A DNA stretch of 64,000 nt from Vitis vinifera (taxonomy: Eukaryota; Streptophyta; Magnoliopsida; Vitales; Vitaceae), in the NCBI RefSeq assembly GCF_030704535.1, contig NC_081818.1, positions 4,724,501 through 4,788,500 of the forward strand, written 5' to 3'. Under the pieces are notes generated by a model, which was given only the letters and a program-made list of their open reading frames with translations, had not been told where the DNA came from and did no database searches. Position numbers and translations under genes: made by a program. Positions 46,101 to 56,900 of this stretch are shown here, piece after piece; position 1 is the first letter of the stretch, and each line of letters starts with the position of its first letter.

Positions 46101-47443
46101 ACAGAAATCCTTTGAATTAATAGCACATCTCTTTCTGCAGATCCGCACAAGCATGAATTATCACAGCTAAGAAACCCAGATCAAAATTTGAGGTGCTTAG
46201 ATGCAAGTTTCAATGGTTAGCACTTACCATGCAAAACTTTGAGCTTAATGACTGAAAGTTTCAATGCCAGCAACAGAAAAGAAAAACAATTCAGGTTGAG
46301 AGCAGTAGAGGGGAAATGTGAATGGAGACAAAAAAAGACAAGGATTATGATTTCAACAATATATCCATCAATCCGTATATGTACGCATGCATATCCTACA
46401 TGGAGCTGAATGGAGAACAAGGAGTTCATGCATAACCAACCCAAAGTGATTCTGATAAAAACTACGTCAAGTATCGTCAACCTTACACATAAGATTTAAT
46501 TGGCTACAAATTGTAAACTTAACCTATTAAACCTCCTAATAACAGAATGTCACTCAAGCAACACTAGGATGAGATAAATTGATGGCTGGAAAATACCAAG
46601 AGAGTTTCCTTACCTAGTAGTTATATTGGAGAAGCCTTACAGATTATCATATGAAAACACAAAGGGAAAATTTTAGGGTTCTGCCCACCCAATTCCAGCT
46701 ATACTGAATTATGACTGGGGCATTGGAGCTATGGAGCACTGTCTTGTCCATAAGATGAACATAGCTGAGAAACGGGAACATTCTGATAGCTTCTTTAACC
46801 AAATTTCAGCATTCAACTATTTAAGAGATTATGGATATTATTTTGATTTCTTTTAGGTTATGTTAGGTTCCCAGGAAATTTAGGGGAAAATGATAGGAAA
46901 AGAAAATGGAAAGAAAAATTAAATTCAATAAATTATTCTTATATGCTATTTAAAATTTATTTTTCTTCTTCAACTCTTCTACATAAAAATGAAACAATTT
47001 GAAAATGCACAGTTTTCTAACTAATTTTAATTATATTTGATTATTTTTTATATTTTTCATAGTATAACCAAATAAGAAAAAATAATTTCTTTTAGCATTT
47101 TTTTTTCTTTTCGTACTTTCCAAGAACCAAACATAACCTCATAGGTTCTAAAGAATTTGGAGTGACTAGTACAGAAGCATAAGGTCCCACAACATTTTGT
47201 AGTTGCAGTATCTTTTTCATGATTGTATAAGGTAATCATTTCATAAGAACTACTTCTCCTCTACAAGTATGACCCAAACAAAAAGGTTCTATGGTTGAGG
47301 CCATTCAAGATACCAGATGCAAAAGAGAGAATCATATTTGTCAAGTTTCTCCTAAATCCATTCCATTTTTCACATTGGAGCATTCTGAATGAAGCTCCTG
47401 GTTACACTAGGTTTGAGGGAACAAGATGATATATAGAACTTAC
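43179..47443. other. AT-rich intergenic region and 3' flank of the J-protein gene
   Basis: 43.2-45.0 kb is A/T homopolymer-rich with no gene, including an (AT)9 run near 44435-44452. 45.1-47.4 kb is more balanced and may hold spliced 3'-UTR sequence of the J-protein gene, since consensus donors (GGTAAGT) occur on the minus strand near 46229 and 47443. None of the short ORFs has a recognisable domain. Confidence 0.45.
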
Positions 47444-47455
47444 CTTACTGACACT

Positions 47456-50400
47456 TCAATCTAAACAAACTAAAATACCAGGGACTGAAGCAGGGTCTAG
47501 CTCCCAACAGTCTGCCAGGCGGGCATCGTTCTCCCCTGTGTGTCGAACAGCAGGAATCTGATGAGAGAATCTTGGTAACTCGTCCCGGGGTATATCCAAA
47601 ATACCAGTACTTGATCTTTGCCTTCTTGGAGCCTTATAAACAGATTTAAAACCATTTAGGGGTAGTAAAACTGAAACTTTTGTGCTGTGGTCATTATCTT
47701 CGAGAACTTCAACTATGTCATACTTGCAATTCACTATGTCAGAGCACATCAAATTATTTTCCCAGTTTTTATATAATGCCCAGACCTGACCCTTAATAGG
47801 TAAGATAGCAAATTTGTTCTTCCCAATGGATTCTGCTCTTATCTGATGAGAAAAGTCTGCACGTGGAAAAACCTTGGTTTTCCCATTTTTGAGTTTGAAT
47901 GTCCCACAACAAACAGGCTGAACCATGTCTTTGGGAGGCGAGCAGGCTTCAAGAAATACCACATGCAACCTGAAAGAAGGAGTAGGCTCGATCTTCTTAA
48001 CTTGAGCATAGTTCTTAGGCATCCTATCTACTTCACTATACAGTGCCCATAGCTGACCAGTCTGAAACTTCTCCTCAGATTTTTCCCCACTGAAGTCATA
48101 AAACTGTGCTTCCAGAATTTTATTTGAAGAGATAGATGCAGAGACAATGGCATTTTTTGTGAAACTGTTGGAACTTTGGCCCTTCACATGCAACGGAATC
48201 TTCTCATCATACTGACATGATGAAATGCTTCCTTTAGGATGAGCGCTGCCATGATGATCATCTTTGACATGAACTATATGCCTGTCAGTCTGCTCTTCAA
48301 CCATAAATTGACTTGCATTTACTTGACTGTGTTTCTTGTTTAGTGCCCTTGGAGATCTTCTAAGTTTGAAGTTACCTGTTTCAAGATCATCCTTTTCATG
48401 CTTCTTAGGGGTATTGATCCTCTCATCAGCCAGATTTACATAAATGCTCCCTTTAGACTGAGTGAGGTCTCCATGGTTTTTATCTCCAATTTCCGCTTGG
48501 TTTGCACATTCACTTTGATTTACTTGACCATCTTTCTTATATAAGCCGTTTAATTCCCTTGGAGACCTTCTAAGTTCTGAGGTCTCTCTTTCAGTATCAT
48601 TCTCCTCGTGCTTCATTGGCTTGATCATCGTGGGATTGTTCATGGATTTCATTTCATTTTCAGGAGATTTAGTACGCGAACCATTGACACCAGCATTGAC
48701 ACTTTCCTTTTCCGTCTTCAGATCATCATTACCACTAAAATCATTCAGGTTGTTAGGCAGAGCAGCAGGATCAAGTTCAAATGATCCTTTAGGGACACCT
48801 TCCCCTTCTGAGCCAGTCATTCTAAATGAGGGAATTCGATGTGAAAATCTTAACAGTTCACTAGGTGGTATTTGAAATAACACAATCCCATGCTGCACAC
48901 TTTGCCGAAAGAGGCTAACAAACCCTTTCACTTTGCCTAAGTAAGCAACCCCAATTCCAGCATCCGGAACAAAATCTGACAGAATCTCCACATATTCAAA
49001 TTCATATTTCCTATGGATTTCAGGGTTGGAGCTCCAATCAGTATTCCAGTTTTTGTAGATGGCCCAAGTTTCTCCCTTCCTAGGATATACAAAATAGGAA
49101 TTCCTAATACCACCTTTCTCACCATGAACCTGATGAGAGAACATAGGGAGGTCTGCAGTTTCTTCTGTTTGCCCATATGTAAATTTACCACAGGCATAAG
49201 GCAATTCATTTTTGACCCAAGCAATCTCGCTTGCATCATCTGGAGAGGGCTCTAGCCAAGTGAAACGCAGCTTAAATTCAGGAGCGAAAACTTTCCTGAT
49301 CCGAGCATAGAATCTTGGCATGCCATCTATTGGGTCATAAATAGCCCATATCTGATCAACAGAAAAACAATCTTCTCTCTTATCTTTATCAAAATCACTA
49401 AAATCACAGTCAAGACATTCAAGGCTCACTGGCTCGTGGGTAACATCAGGGCATGAGTTTGGTTCAGAATTAACACTGCCTTTGCACCTTTCATCATTGT
49501 CATCTGCCGTGGCTGCTGCTTTTCCATTGATCATACATCCCCCAGCTTCACTTTTTCTTTTCACAACAGTTTCTTCAAGAGGGACATTTTCTTTTTGTTT
49601 GATATTTTCCTTGCCTACATCCACAACAGAAGTAAAACCAGCAGTATTACAAGTTTTTGGTACCCCATCATCCAAAGGTTTATCTTTCCTCTCCTCACCA
49701 GTGCCCAGTGATCCATCCATTCTTGCCTTTTTCGGAGGGCTTACAAAGTCATCATCATCACTAACACTTTCATTATAATAAACATGCTGCTTTTTCCGCG
49801 AAGATCTCCTTGGTTGATGTCCTATATTAAATTCAGAATTTTCTCCAGAAGGAACGACACCTTTTTCTTGAGCAATGGCAGCTTCTTTGGCATCTTCACT
49901 ACTTGAAGTTTGGCAACTTTCACTGGATTCCACAGGTAAATTTTTCCTTTTCCTGCTTGTGTTTCTTCTTGAAGATCCTGATTTCCTGGGTTTATCTGCA
50001 TCGGACTTGGGCATTCTAACACCTTTCTTACTTCCCACATCTACATTGCCATCTTCTTTCCCATTGGTTTTAGACCCCCCAATGGCTTCATCAGCGCACC
50101 TTTTCTTCTTTACTAAATCTGGCCCAGCAGTTTTACTGTTAAAACTTCCCTGAGATCCCATGCTGCCAGGGTTCATTGCAGGACTTTGTGTCTTCACTTT
50201 AATGGGGCACTGATTTGGGACTTCATTATGAAGTGAGAATGCAGGCTGACTCCAAGTTGCTCCTGGTGGCACACTCTGAGCCCCTAAATCATAGGCAATG
50301 AAGGATTTCTGGCAAGTTTGACAACGCAAAACTCTGTTCATAATATCCCTGTAATATTGGTACCTTATACTACAAAAAGGGCAACATGTCCAGAATGTTT

Positions 50401-50965
50401 GCTGGCCATCAGATAAACCTGGTTGTGTCTGCTGATGAGGGTTCAAACCCACACCATGAGGATTGGCAACATTTGGAAAATTGTTCTGAACCCCATATTG
50501 TTTTCTGACAAATGAGTTCCTATTCAGCTGATGAGGTGGTGGCTTTGGAGCAGTATGCTTCAGTGACACTCGATACTTCATATCATACGCAGACCGCTTC
50601 CCCTGGTCTGAAAGTATTCTATTTGCTTCTCCAATAAGCTTAAAAGCAGCTTCAGCACCAGCAAACTTATTCTTATCTGGATGAAGTAGAAGGGCAAGCT
50701 TTCGGTATTGCTTCTTGATGATAGCATCATCAGCTGCTTGTTCAACTTTAAGGATTCCATACCAGTCCATTTCAGTCCCATATATCTTGTTTTGGGCAGA
50801 ACAGTGAACATCACATACAGTTAGCAGCTGGGAAATGTTCTCAAGATCAGGGAAAAGTTGTTGAGCCCTTTGTGCTATCCTCCGGGCTCCTATGAAGTCA
50901 CCACTTTGCATCTTCTTTTCTGAAATTACTTTGGCCCTCAAGGCCTCTTCCTTGTTGCAGTCCAT
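47456..50965 (-). CDS. J-domain protein with two DUF3444 domains, 1169 aa
   Basis: A single uninterrupted CDS. The start is the ATG at 50965 (MDCNKEEALRAK); the open frame extends six codons further but only to a TTG. Order: an N-terminal helical region (about 1-60), a J domain (about 67-131) with the Hsp70-stimulating HPD in LLLHPDKNKFAG, a CCPFC...CQTC zinc-ribbon-like segment (about 194-220), a long acidic/Ser-Lys-rich linker with KKRCADEA and SSRRNTSRKRK basic patches likely to be nuclear localisation signals, then two DUF3444 copies (WAIYDPIDGMPRFYARIRKV and LWALYSEVDRMPKNYAQVKK begin them; both contain a RFSH and end ELDPA). The protein probably partners with Hsp70 in the nucleus; the client is unknown. 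The stop lies 12 bases before a consensus donor, so the 3' UTR may be spliced. Confidence 0.92.
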   Translation of the reverse strand: MDCNKEEALRAKVISEKKMQSGDFIGARRIAQRAQQLFPDLENISQLLTVCDVHCSAQNKIYGTEMDWYGILKVEQAADDAIIKKQYRKLALLLHPDKNKFAGAEAAFKLIGEANRILSDQGKRSAYDMKYRVSLKHTAPKPPPHQLNRNSFVRKQYGVQNNFPNVANPHGVGLNPHQQTQPGLSDGQQTFWTCCPFCSIRYQYYRDIMNRVLRCQTCQKSFIAYDLGAQSVPPGATWSQPAFSLHNEVPNQCPIKVKTQSPAMNPGSMGSQGSFNSKTAGPDLVKKKRCADEAIGGSKTNGKEDGNVDVGSKKGVRMPKSDADKPRKSGSSRRNTSRKRKNLPVESSESCQTSSSEDAKEAAIAQEKGVVPSGENSEFNIGHQPRRSSRKKQHVYYNESVSDDDDFVSPPKKARMDGSLGTGEERKDKPLDDGVPKTCNTAGFTSVVDVGKENIKQKENVPLEETVVKRKSEAGGCMINGKAAATADDNDERCKGSVNSEPNSCPDVTHEPVSLECLDCDFSDFDKDKREDCFSVDQIWAIYDPIDGMPRFYARIRKVFAPEFKLRFTWLEPSPDDASEIAWVKNELPYACGKFTYGQTEETADLPMFSHQVHGEKGGIRNSYFVYPRKGETWAIYKNWNTDWSSNPEIHRKYEFEYVEILSDFVPDAGIGVAYLGKVKGFVSLFRQSVQHGIVLFQIPPSELLRFSHRIPSFRMTGSEGEGVPKGSFELDPAALPNNLNDFSGNDDLKTEKESVNAGVNGSRTKSPENEMKSMNNPTMIKPMKHEENDTERETSELRRSPRELNGLYKKDGQVNQSECANQAEIGDKNHGDLTQSKGSIYVNLADERINTPKKHEKDDLETGNFKLRRSPRALNKKHSQVNASQFMVEEQTDRHIVHVKDDHHGSAHPKGSISSCQYDEKIPLHVKGQSSNSFTKNAIVSASISSNKILEAQFYDFSGEKSEEKFQTGQLWALYSEVDRMPKNYAQVKKIEPTPSFRLHVVFLEACSPPKDMVQPVCCGTFKLKNGKTKVFPRADFSHQIRAESIGKNKFAILPIKGQVWALYKNWENNLMCSDIVNCKYDIVEVLEDNDHSTKVSVLLPLNGFKSVYKAPRRQRSSTGILDIPRDELPRFSHQIPAVRHTGENDARLADCWELDPASVPGILVCLD

Positions 50966-53072
50966 GGGAGATTCAAAAATCAAATATCATGCACAACCAA
51001 AGAGGCAACAAGATACACCCGCATGTGGTTCACACATCATCCAAAATCTTCACTCTGCATCCAACAAGCCAATTGAATCTATATCAAAGTTAACCTCAAA
51101 TTAACCATTTCTCATCTTACTTTTTGCTTCAAGAAAAAGGTTAATGAAACAATAAATTCATCTTTAAAACTAATATCACTGTAGAAATGATAATGCACCC
51201 ACCATTCTGGTAACAAGCATTGATGAGAGAATCAGTCAGCAGATGACATACGAAGCACTTCTGCTTCACACTCAGAAGATTCCAGGCAGCCTATTGACAG
51301 AAATAAAACCCCAAACACCATGGAAGCCAAAACCCTAGACTTCAATACCTGCAATTCATATCTCACTTTACAGATCAGAAAATTTAAATAGGGTAAACCA
51401 TGTTCACTGAACAGGCAGGCCTAATTGCATCTCAGAATAGACACAGAATATAGATGTCCCTAATTTATACAGAAAAATACATGCTATTTGTTTTCATTTC
51501 AGAAACCGAAACATTTTTTTAAAAGTCCATCTTCATTTCTACAACCAAATAGGCTCTCCAAGTCATAACATTGACTCCGTCCAAGGGGCAATTCAGGAAA
51601 GCAATTCAGAAAATCAATTATTTTACACACCAATAATAGAAACAAAGAATAGAGACTTTCCATTTCAACCATAAAAGCAAAAGAATGAAGATGACATCAA
51701 TGCCATACATAAATCTGAAAAGAAACAAAAAATAATCACAAAATGGTAGTAAGTTCTAAATTTTGGATCTGTTGATACCAGAAACCAGAATAAATTTTTA
51801 AAAACAATTTTGTTTTCAAGAACAAAATCTCAATGAACATGTTCCAACTTATCAGAATATGATGAACATGTTCTTACTTATCCGAACACAATGCACATGT
51901 CCTTTTCGGATTGTTTCAATAGTTAAGGTGCCTATAATAATTAACATTTTTTTAAAGATAATAACTCATTTTAAGAAAATGTTTAAAAACAAAAAAAAAT
52001 CTAACCTTTTTTTGTTGTTTCCATCTTCTAGTTTCAAAAAAGAAAATATTGTTCTTATTTCCACTAACAATGAAGCCCTAACTTTTAGAAAAACGTGGGG
52101 ATCGACTTAAACAGGAAAAAAAAAAAAATCAGATATGAAACGGGCATGGAGGAGGGAAAAGTTCTAATTTCATCTTTTAACTGCAAACAATATTTTAGAA
52201 CTTTCTGAAAATGACCCAGTTTCAGGAAATGTTCTTGAAAACATGTTGCCAAAAAACATATTTACCATCATTTCAAGTTTTTTTATATTTTCAAAAAAAA
52301 AAATCTAATTTCCTTTAACAATCAAGCTTGATGTTTTGAAACAAATAAACCAGGACACAATCAACTACAACATGGAAAATATCAAATTTAAGTTTCAAAT
52401 GGAGGAAAACTTTGAATTACAACAAATGCAGGCACTACAAACAACATCATGAGTAAAACCAAACACCTCCATTTTAACAAACAATGAACACTCCACCTCC
52501 ATTCCAACCAAAACCTTTTAACCCGTTTCCGCACCGTTTGGATGCTGAGAAAATTGTACAAGGTGAAAGAAGAAAAGATTTAAAAAACATTTCCACCGCT
52601 TCAGATCAGATAAAACCAAAACCTCCCCTCAACTGAACCTAATACAAACAAGAAACAACACCATTCCGAGCCAAAATTTTGCTTCAACTTCTCTCCCTTC
52701 ATTTCTCAGCATCCAAACAGCCCTCAAGTGGAAAACCAAAAACACAAACACTTAAACAAATCAACAACCCTAATTCTCCCAAAAATTAAAATTCAAAAAC
52801 AAAAACCCACCCCTGAACTCAAAACTAGATTCCATAACTTCTGAAGAAACCAAAACCCGAAAAGGGCGTTACAACAAATAAATCACCAAAACTACATAAA
52901 ATATAAACCCTAAATAGAAAATGGAAAACGTCCAGTACAGAAAAATCAAAATGCAACCCCATGAAGAAATTTTTTTCATTTAAAATAGTAAAAATGTTTT
53001 TGAAGAAAAACCCTTGAAACGGTTAAGAGAAGAAAAGCTAGCATCAGAGAGGAGAGTGGAAGTGAACTTACT
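50966..53072 (-). other. Spliced 5'-UTR region of the J-protein gene
   Basis: No coding sequence. Consensus AG acceptors (TGAATTGCAG near 51347, TTTCTGTCAATAG near 51295) and a GTAAGT donor at 53071 suggest one or two 5'-UTR introns. The pieces are not joined with certainty. Confidence 0.4.
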
Positions 53073-53150
53073 TTCTAGGGTTTAGAGTGAGAAAGGTAGA
53101 GTGAGTGTGAGGGAAAAAAAATGGAGTGAATGTGTGTTTTATGAGTTTTT
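53073..53150 (-). other. Probable first (non-coding) exon of the J-protein gene
   Basis: On the minus strand CACTCTAAACCCTAGAAA is followed by GTAAGT. The AAACCCTA telo-box and CT-rich sequence are typical of plant 5' UTRs. The transcription start is not located. Confidence 0.45.
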
Positions 53151-53487
53151 TTCTGTTTTAAAATTTCCTAATTTAGCTAATAGTGCTTTAATTTTATATG
53201 ACAAGTGGCTTTAATTTTGATTGATCCATATGGAGGAAGGATCTAGAGGGTCAATGGTCAAACCTTTTCATGGACATGTGGGATATGGGATAATTTTTTT
53301 TATATATATATAAAATTAAAGATATTTATTTTCTTTTATATATTTCTAGAGTAAATGGGAGATTTTTAAAGTAAATGGTCATCACTTTTTTTAATGTTTA
53401 AATTCATGTAACATATTTAATTTGATTAATTTGTTTATTAGTTTATTTGAGTCTTATAAAATATTCTTTTGATCGTTATGATACCAC
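53151..53487. other. Spacer upstream of the J-protein gene
   Basis: Contains the likely promoter of the minus-strand gene, but I see no clear box. A TTTATATATATATA run lies at about 53300-53312. Confidence 0.3.
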
Positions 53488-54240
53488 GATCAAGGACAAA
53501 AATATCGGGATATATCAGTGATATATCGTGTGTCGGAGAAGGTGAATACAATATATATGTAAGATATATCGTCTGACGGAAATATCGGTAATTACGGATA
53601 TATCGATAATACAAGCAAAATATCAGCTTTAAATGGGAAAAAAATCATTGAAATTTTGAAGATATATTGGACATATCGGTGAAAAATTGGTAAAAAATTG
53701 AATTATTATAAATAAGTTAATTTTAATTAGTACATTTGTAATAATTTAGTTTTAAATTAATGATTTTATTTTATTTTGATATTCAAGTGTAATAATAATA
53801 TAATAAGAATAAATTAACTGAGTGCATTTTTAAATCAGTATAACATTGAATTTAAATTAATATATTTTTATAATTAATTAATATATTTTCAATAGAGGTA
53901 AGTAAATTAACTTAACGGTAATATATTTAAATCACATAATTAGTATATTTATAATAATTTAACTTCATAATGAGTCTACACTTACAAAATTTACATTGCT
54001 TATCAACCGATACTATATAATTAAATTTAATATTGCAAATCATATCATACATATATTAATTTTTTTAACAAAACAACTTTAAAATGTCTATTATACTTTT
54101 AATTTCATTTTTAAGAGTTTTTTCTTACATTTTCATAAGTTTTGATGAATTTTTGGTCTATTGATATTTTGTATCAAAATATCTGACAATATATCCGATA
54201 TATCTATAAAATCCAATTACCGATATTTTCATCATTGACC
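53488..54240. mobile_element. Inverted-repeat element rich in ATATCGG motifs (~753 bp)
   Basis: The left terminus is GATCAAGGACAAAAATATCG; the right terminus in reverse complement is GGTCAATGATGAAAATATCG. Just inside each end, ATATATCGG-type motifs recur (GATATATCAGTGATATATCG at left, CCGATATATC at right). The middle is featureless AT-rich DNA. No ORF, and no clear target duplication. Confidence 0.6.
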
Positions 54241-54339
54241 ACAATTTGTTACTCTTTATTATATATATTATCATAAATTACATTCAACTTATTTCAGTAA
54301 AATGATATATCGTTGTTTTTTTTTTCTTTTCTTTCCTTC

Positions 54340-56340
54340 AAGCCCATTTTCTTTACTTTTCTTGTATGGTATTAGAGCTCTACAATGACAATGTCATCCC
54401 AAATCTTTATTGATTTTCTCATTTCCTCCAAATCTAGTCATTAGTTCTTTTAGCCCATTGGTTACAACGAAATTTAGGTGGTGTTTGTTTTTTGGTTGAA
54501 TAGAAAAAGCCAAAACATTTGGCTTTTTCTATTTAGCTAAAAGTACCTTATTGATATTAACCAATATAATTAAAGTAAACTTGTTATCAATAAGTTTAGT
54601 CTAATTATGTTGGTTGATGTCAATGAGTTACTTTTAGTTGAATAGAAAAAACCAAATATTTTGGCTTTTTCTATTCAGCCAAAAAACAAACATCACCAAA
54701 TTGTTGATAATTTTCTTATATGGAAATAACAAGCTCTTTATGAGTTTGAGCCTTAAGTCTAAAGGGTCTTGTTTATGACACTTTCATTTGCTCGTCTAAA
54801 ATGACAACTAATGTTAATGGAAGGCTAGAATCAATGAATTGTGACAATGTAACTTGCTAGATCACTTCCATTTTCTCTATTTTTCTTGTATGGTATTAGA
54901 GCTATACAATGACAACATCACCCCAAACCTCTATTGATTTTCTTATTTTTTCCAAATCTAGTCATTAGTTCTTTTAGCCAATTGGTTACAACGAAACTTA
55001 CTGATGATAATTTTATTATTTGGAAACAACAAGCTCTTGATGAGTCCGAGCCTTCAGTTTAAAGAGTCTGTTTTATGACACTTCCATTTGCTTGCCTAAA
55101 ATGACAACTAATGTTAATGGAAGGCTAGAATCAGTGATTTGTAAATATGTGACTTGGTAGATCACTTCCATTTTTTCTACTTTTCTCGTATGGTTTTAGA
55201 GCTCCACAATGACAACATCATCCCAAACCTCTATTGATTTTCTCATTGGTTATGGTGAACCTTACTAATGATAATTTTCTTATTTAGAAACAACAAGCTC
55301 TTAATGAGTCTGAGCCTTCAGTCTAAAGAGCCTTTTGTTTACGACACTTCCATTTGCTCGCCTGAAATGACAACTAATGTTAATGAAAGGCTAGAATTAG
55401 TGATCTGTAAATATGTGACTTGATAGATCACTTCTAATTTCTCTACTTTTCTTGTATGGTTTTAGAGCTCTACAATGACAACATCATCCCAAACCTCTAT
55501 TGATTTTCTCATTTCCTCCAAATCTAGTCATTAGTTCTTTTAGCCAATCGGTTTCAATGAAACTTATTGATGATAATTTTATTATATGGAAACAATAAGC
55601 TCTTAATGAGTCTAAGCCTTCGATCTAAAGGGTCTTGTTTACGACACTTCCATTTGCTCGCTTGAAATGACAACTAATGTTAATGAAAGACTAGAATTAG
55701 TGATCTGTAAATATGTGACTTGATAGATCACTTCTAATTTCTCTACTTTTCTCGTATGGTTTTAGAGCTCTACAATGACAACATCATCCCAAACCTCTAT
55801 TGATTTTCTCATTTCCTCCAAATCTAGTCATTAGTTCTTTTAGCCAATCGGTTTCAATGAAACTTATTGATGATAATTTTATTATATGGAAACAATAAGC
55901 TCTTAATGAGTCTAAGCCTTCGATCTAAAGGGTCTTGTTTACGACACTTCCATTTGCTCGCTTGAAATGACAACTAATGTTAATGGAAGATTAGAATCAA
56001 TGAACTTTGAATATGTGACTTGGTAGATCACTTCCATTTTCTCTACTTTTCTTGTATGGTATTAGAGTTCTACAATGACAACGTCATCTTAAACTTCTAT
56101 TGATTTTCTCATCTCCTCTAAATATAGTCATTAGTTTTTCTAGTCGATTGGTTACAACGGAACTCACTAACGATAATTTTCTTATCTAGGAACAACAAGC
56201 TCTTGATAAGTCTAAGCCTTTGGTGTAAAGGGTTTTTGTTTACAACACTTCCATTTGCTCGCTTGAAATGACAATTAATATTAATGGAAGGTTAGAATCA
56301 ATGAACTGTGAATATGTGACTTGGTAGAGACAAGATCAAC
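54340..56340 (+). repeat. Six-unit ~300-bp tandem array derived from a Copia leader/gag start
   Basis: The anchor CTTGTATGGT (or CTCGTATGGT) occurs at 54361, 54885, 55185, 55451, 55751 and 56051. Spacing is 300 bp once a 221-bp MITE in unit 1 and a ~34-bp deletion in unit 3 are allowed for. In units 1, 2 and 6 the anchor reads TGGTATTAGAG, a Met-tRNA primer-binding site; in units 3-5 it is TGGTTTTAGAG. Soon after follows an ATG and, decayed, a Copia gag N-terminus (DDN.L.WK/NKQAL-like). The segment around 55.39-55.68 kb is almost identical to the next unit, marking a recent duplication. Confidence 0.85.
54477..54697. mobile_element. 221-bp MITE inside array unit 1
   Basis: Termini GGTGGTGTTTGTTTTTTGG and (reverse complement of right end) GGTGATGTTTGTTTTTTGG continue as an inverted repeat of about 70 bp containing GAATAGAAAAAGCCAAAA. 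Sister array units lack it and show the uninterrupted ACGAAACTTACTGATGATAA. AAATT occurs at both flanks, but the target duplication length is not certain; the hAT superfamily is a guess. Confidence 0.88.
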
Positions 56341-56900
56341 TACTTATCTCATAGCTTCACTCTTCAATGAGCGATAACATTTTCCCATAAATGGTAGATT
56401 GCAACACAACAAGTGATATATGGCAAACTCTTGACAAGATAGTTGCAATATGAGGCAAAGCTAAGATTGTGCAATACAAATTACAAATCTAGGGTTTGAG
56501 AAATTAGGCTTGATAATGAGAGAATATCTTCTTAAAATGAGAACATACTCTAATACTCTTACTTTGACTAAGCATCAAATCTCTTAGGAAGACTATATTC
56601 TCTGTATTCTTGCTAGTCTTAATATTGGGTATGACTATAGTTTTGATCATAACTTCTAGAGTTGAATCTCATTCTTTGGAAGATGTTTAAGGTTTTATGT
56701 TAGCTCAAGAAAGTCGAATCAAGCAACATTAAGTGAATTATAATGGATCCCAACCATCTGTAAATGTTGTTTTTCAGTAGAAGCAAATATGAATCAACAA
56801 AAGAGCTTAAAAGTTTAATCAAGGTGTTTCATGATACTAATAGTGAGCACAACAATTTCAAAACAATAGGAACGAGGTCTAGGTGGTCATAGAGGTCTTT
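56320..56900 (+). pseudogene. Decayed Copia gag continuing from the tandem array
   Basis: With stops ignored, the plus strand reads fragments in gag order: a SMSDNIFP segment, an IWQTLDKIVA segment, AKIVQYKLQ, a MREYL-like region, SRVESHSLEDV, MLAQESRI, and NYNGSQPSVNVVF. This is the central gag of the plant Copia family whose leader forms the array just upstream. Many stop codons; no downstream protease was recognised. Confidence 0.7.

Noticed and set aside
48621..50153. Plus-strand ORFs over the J-protein gene
   Set aside because: Antisense shadows of the 1169-codon CDS, without recognisable content.
54340..56340. CRISPR-like repeat array
   Set aside because: Units are ~300 bp, contiguous without spacers, and derive from a retrotransposon leader in a plant genome.
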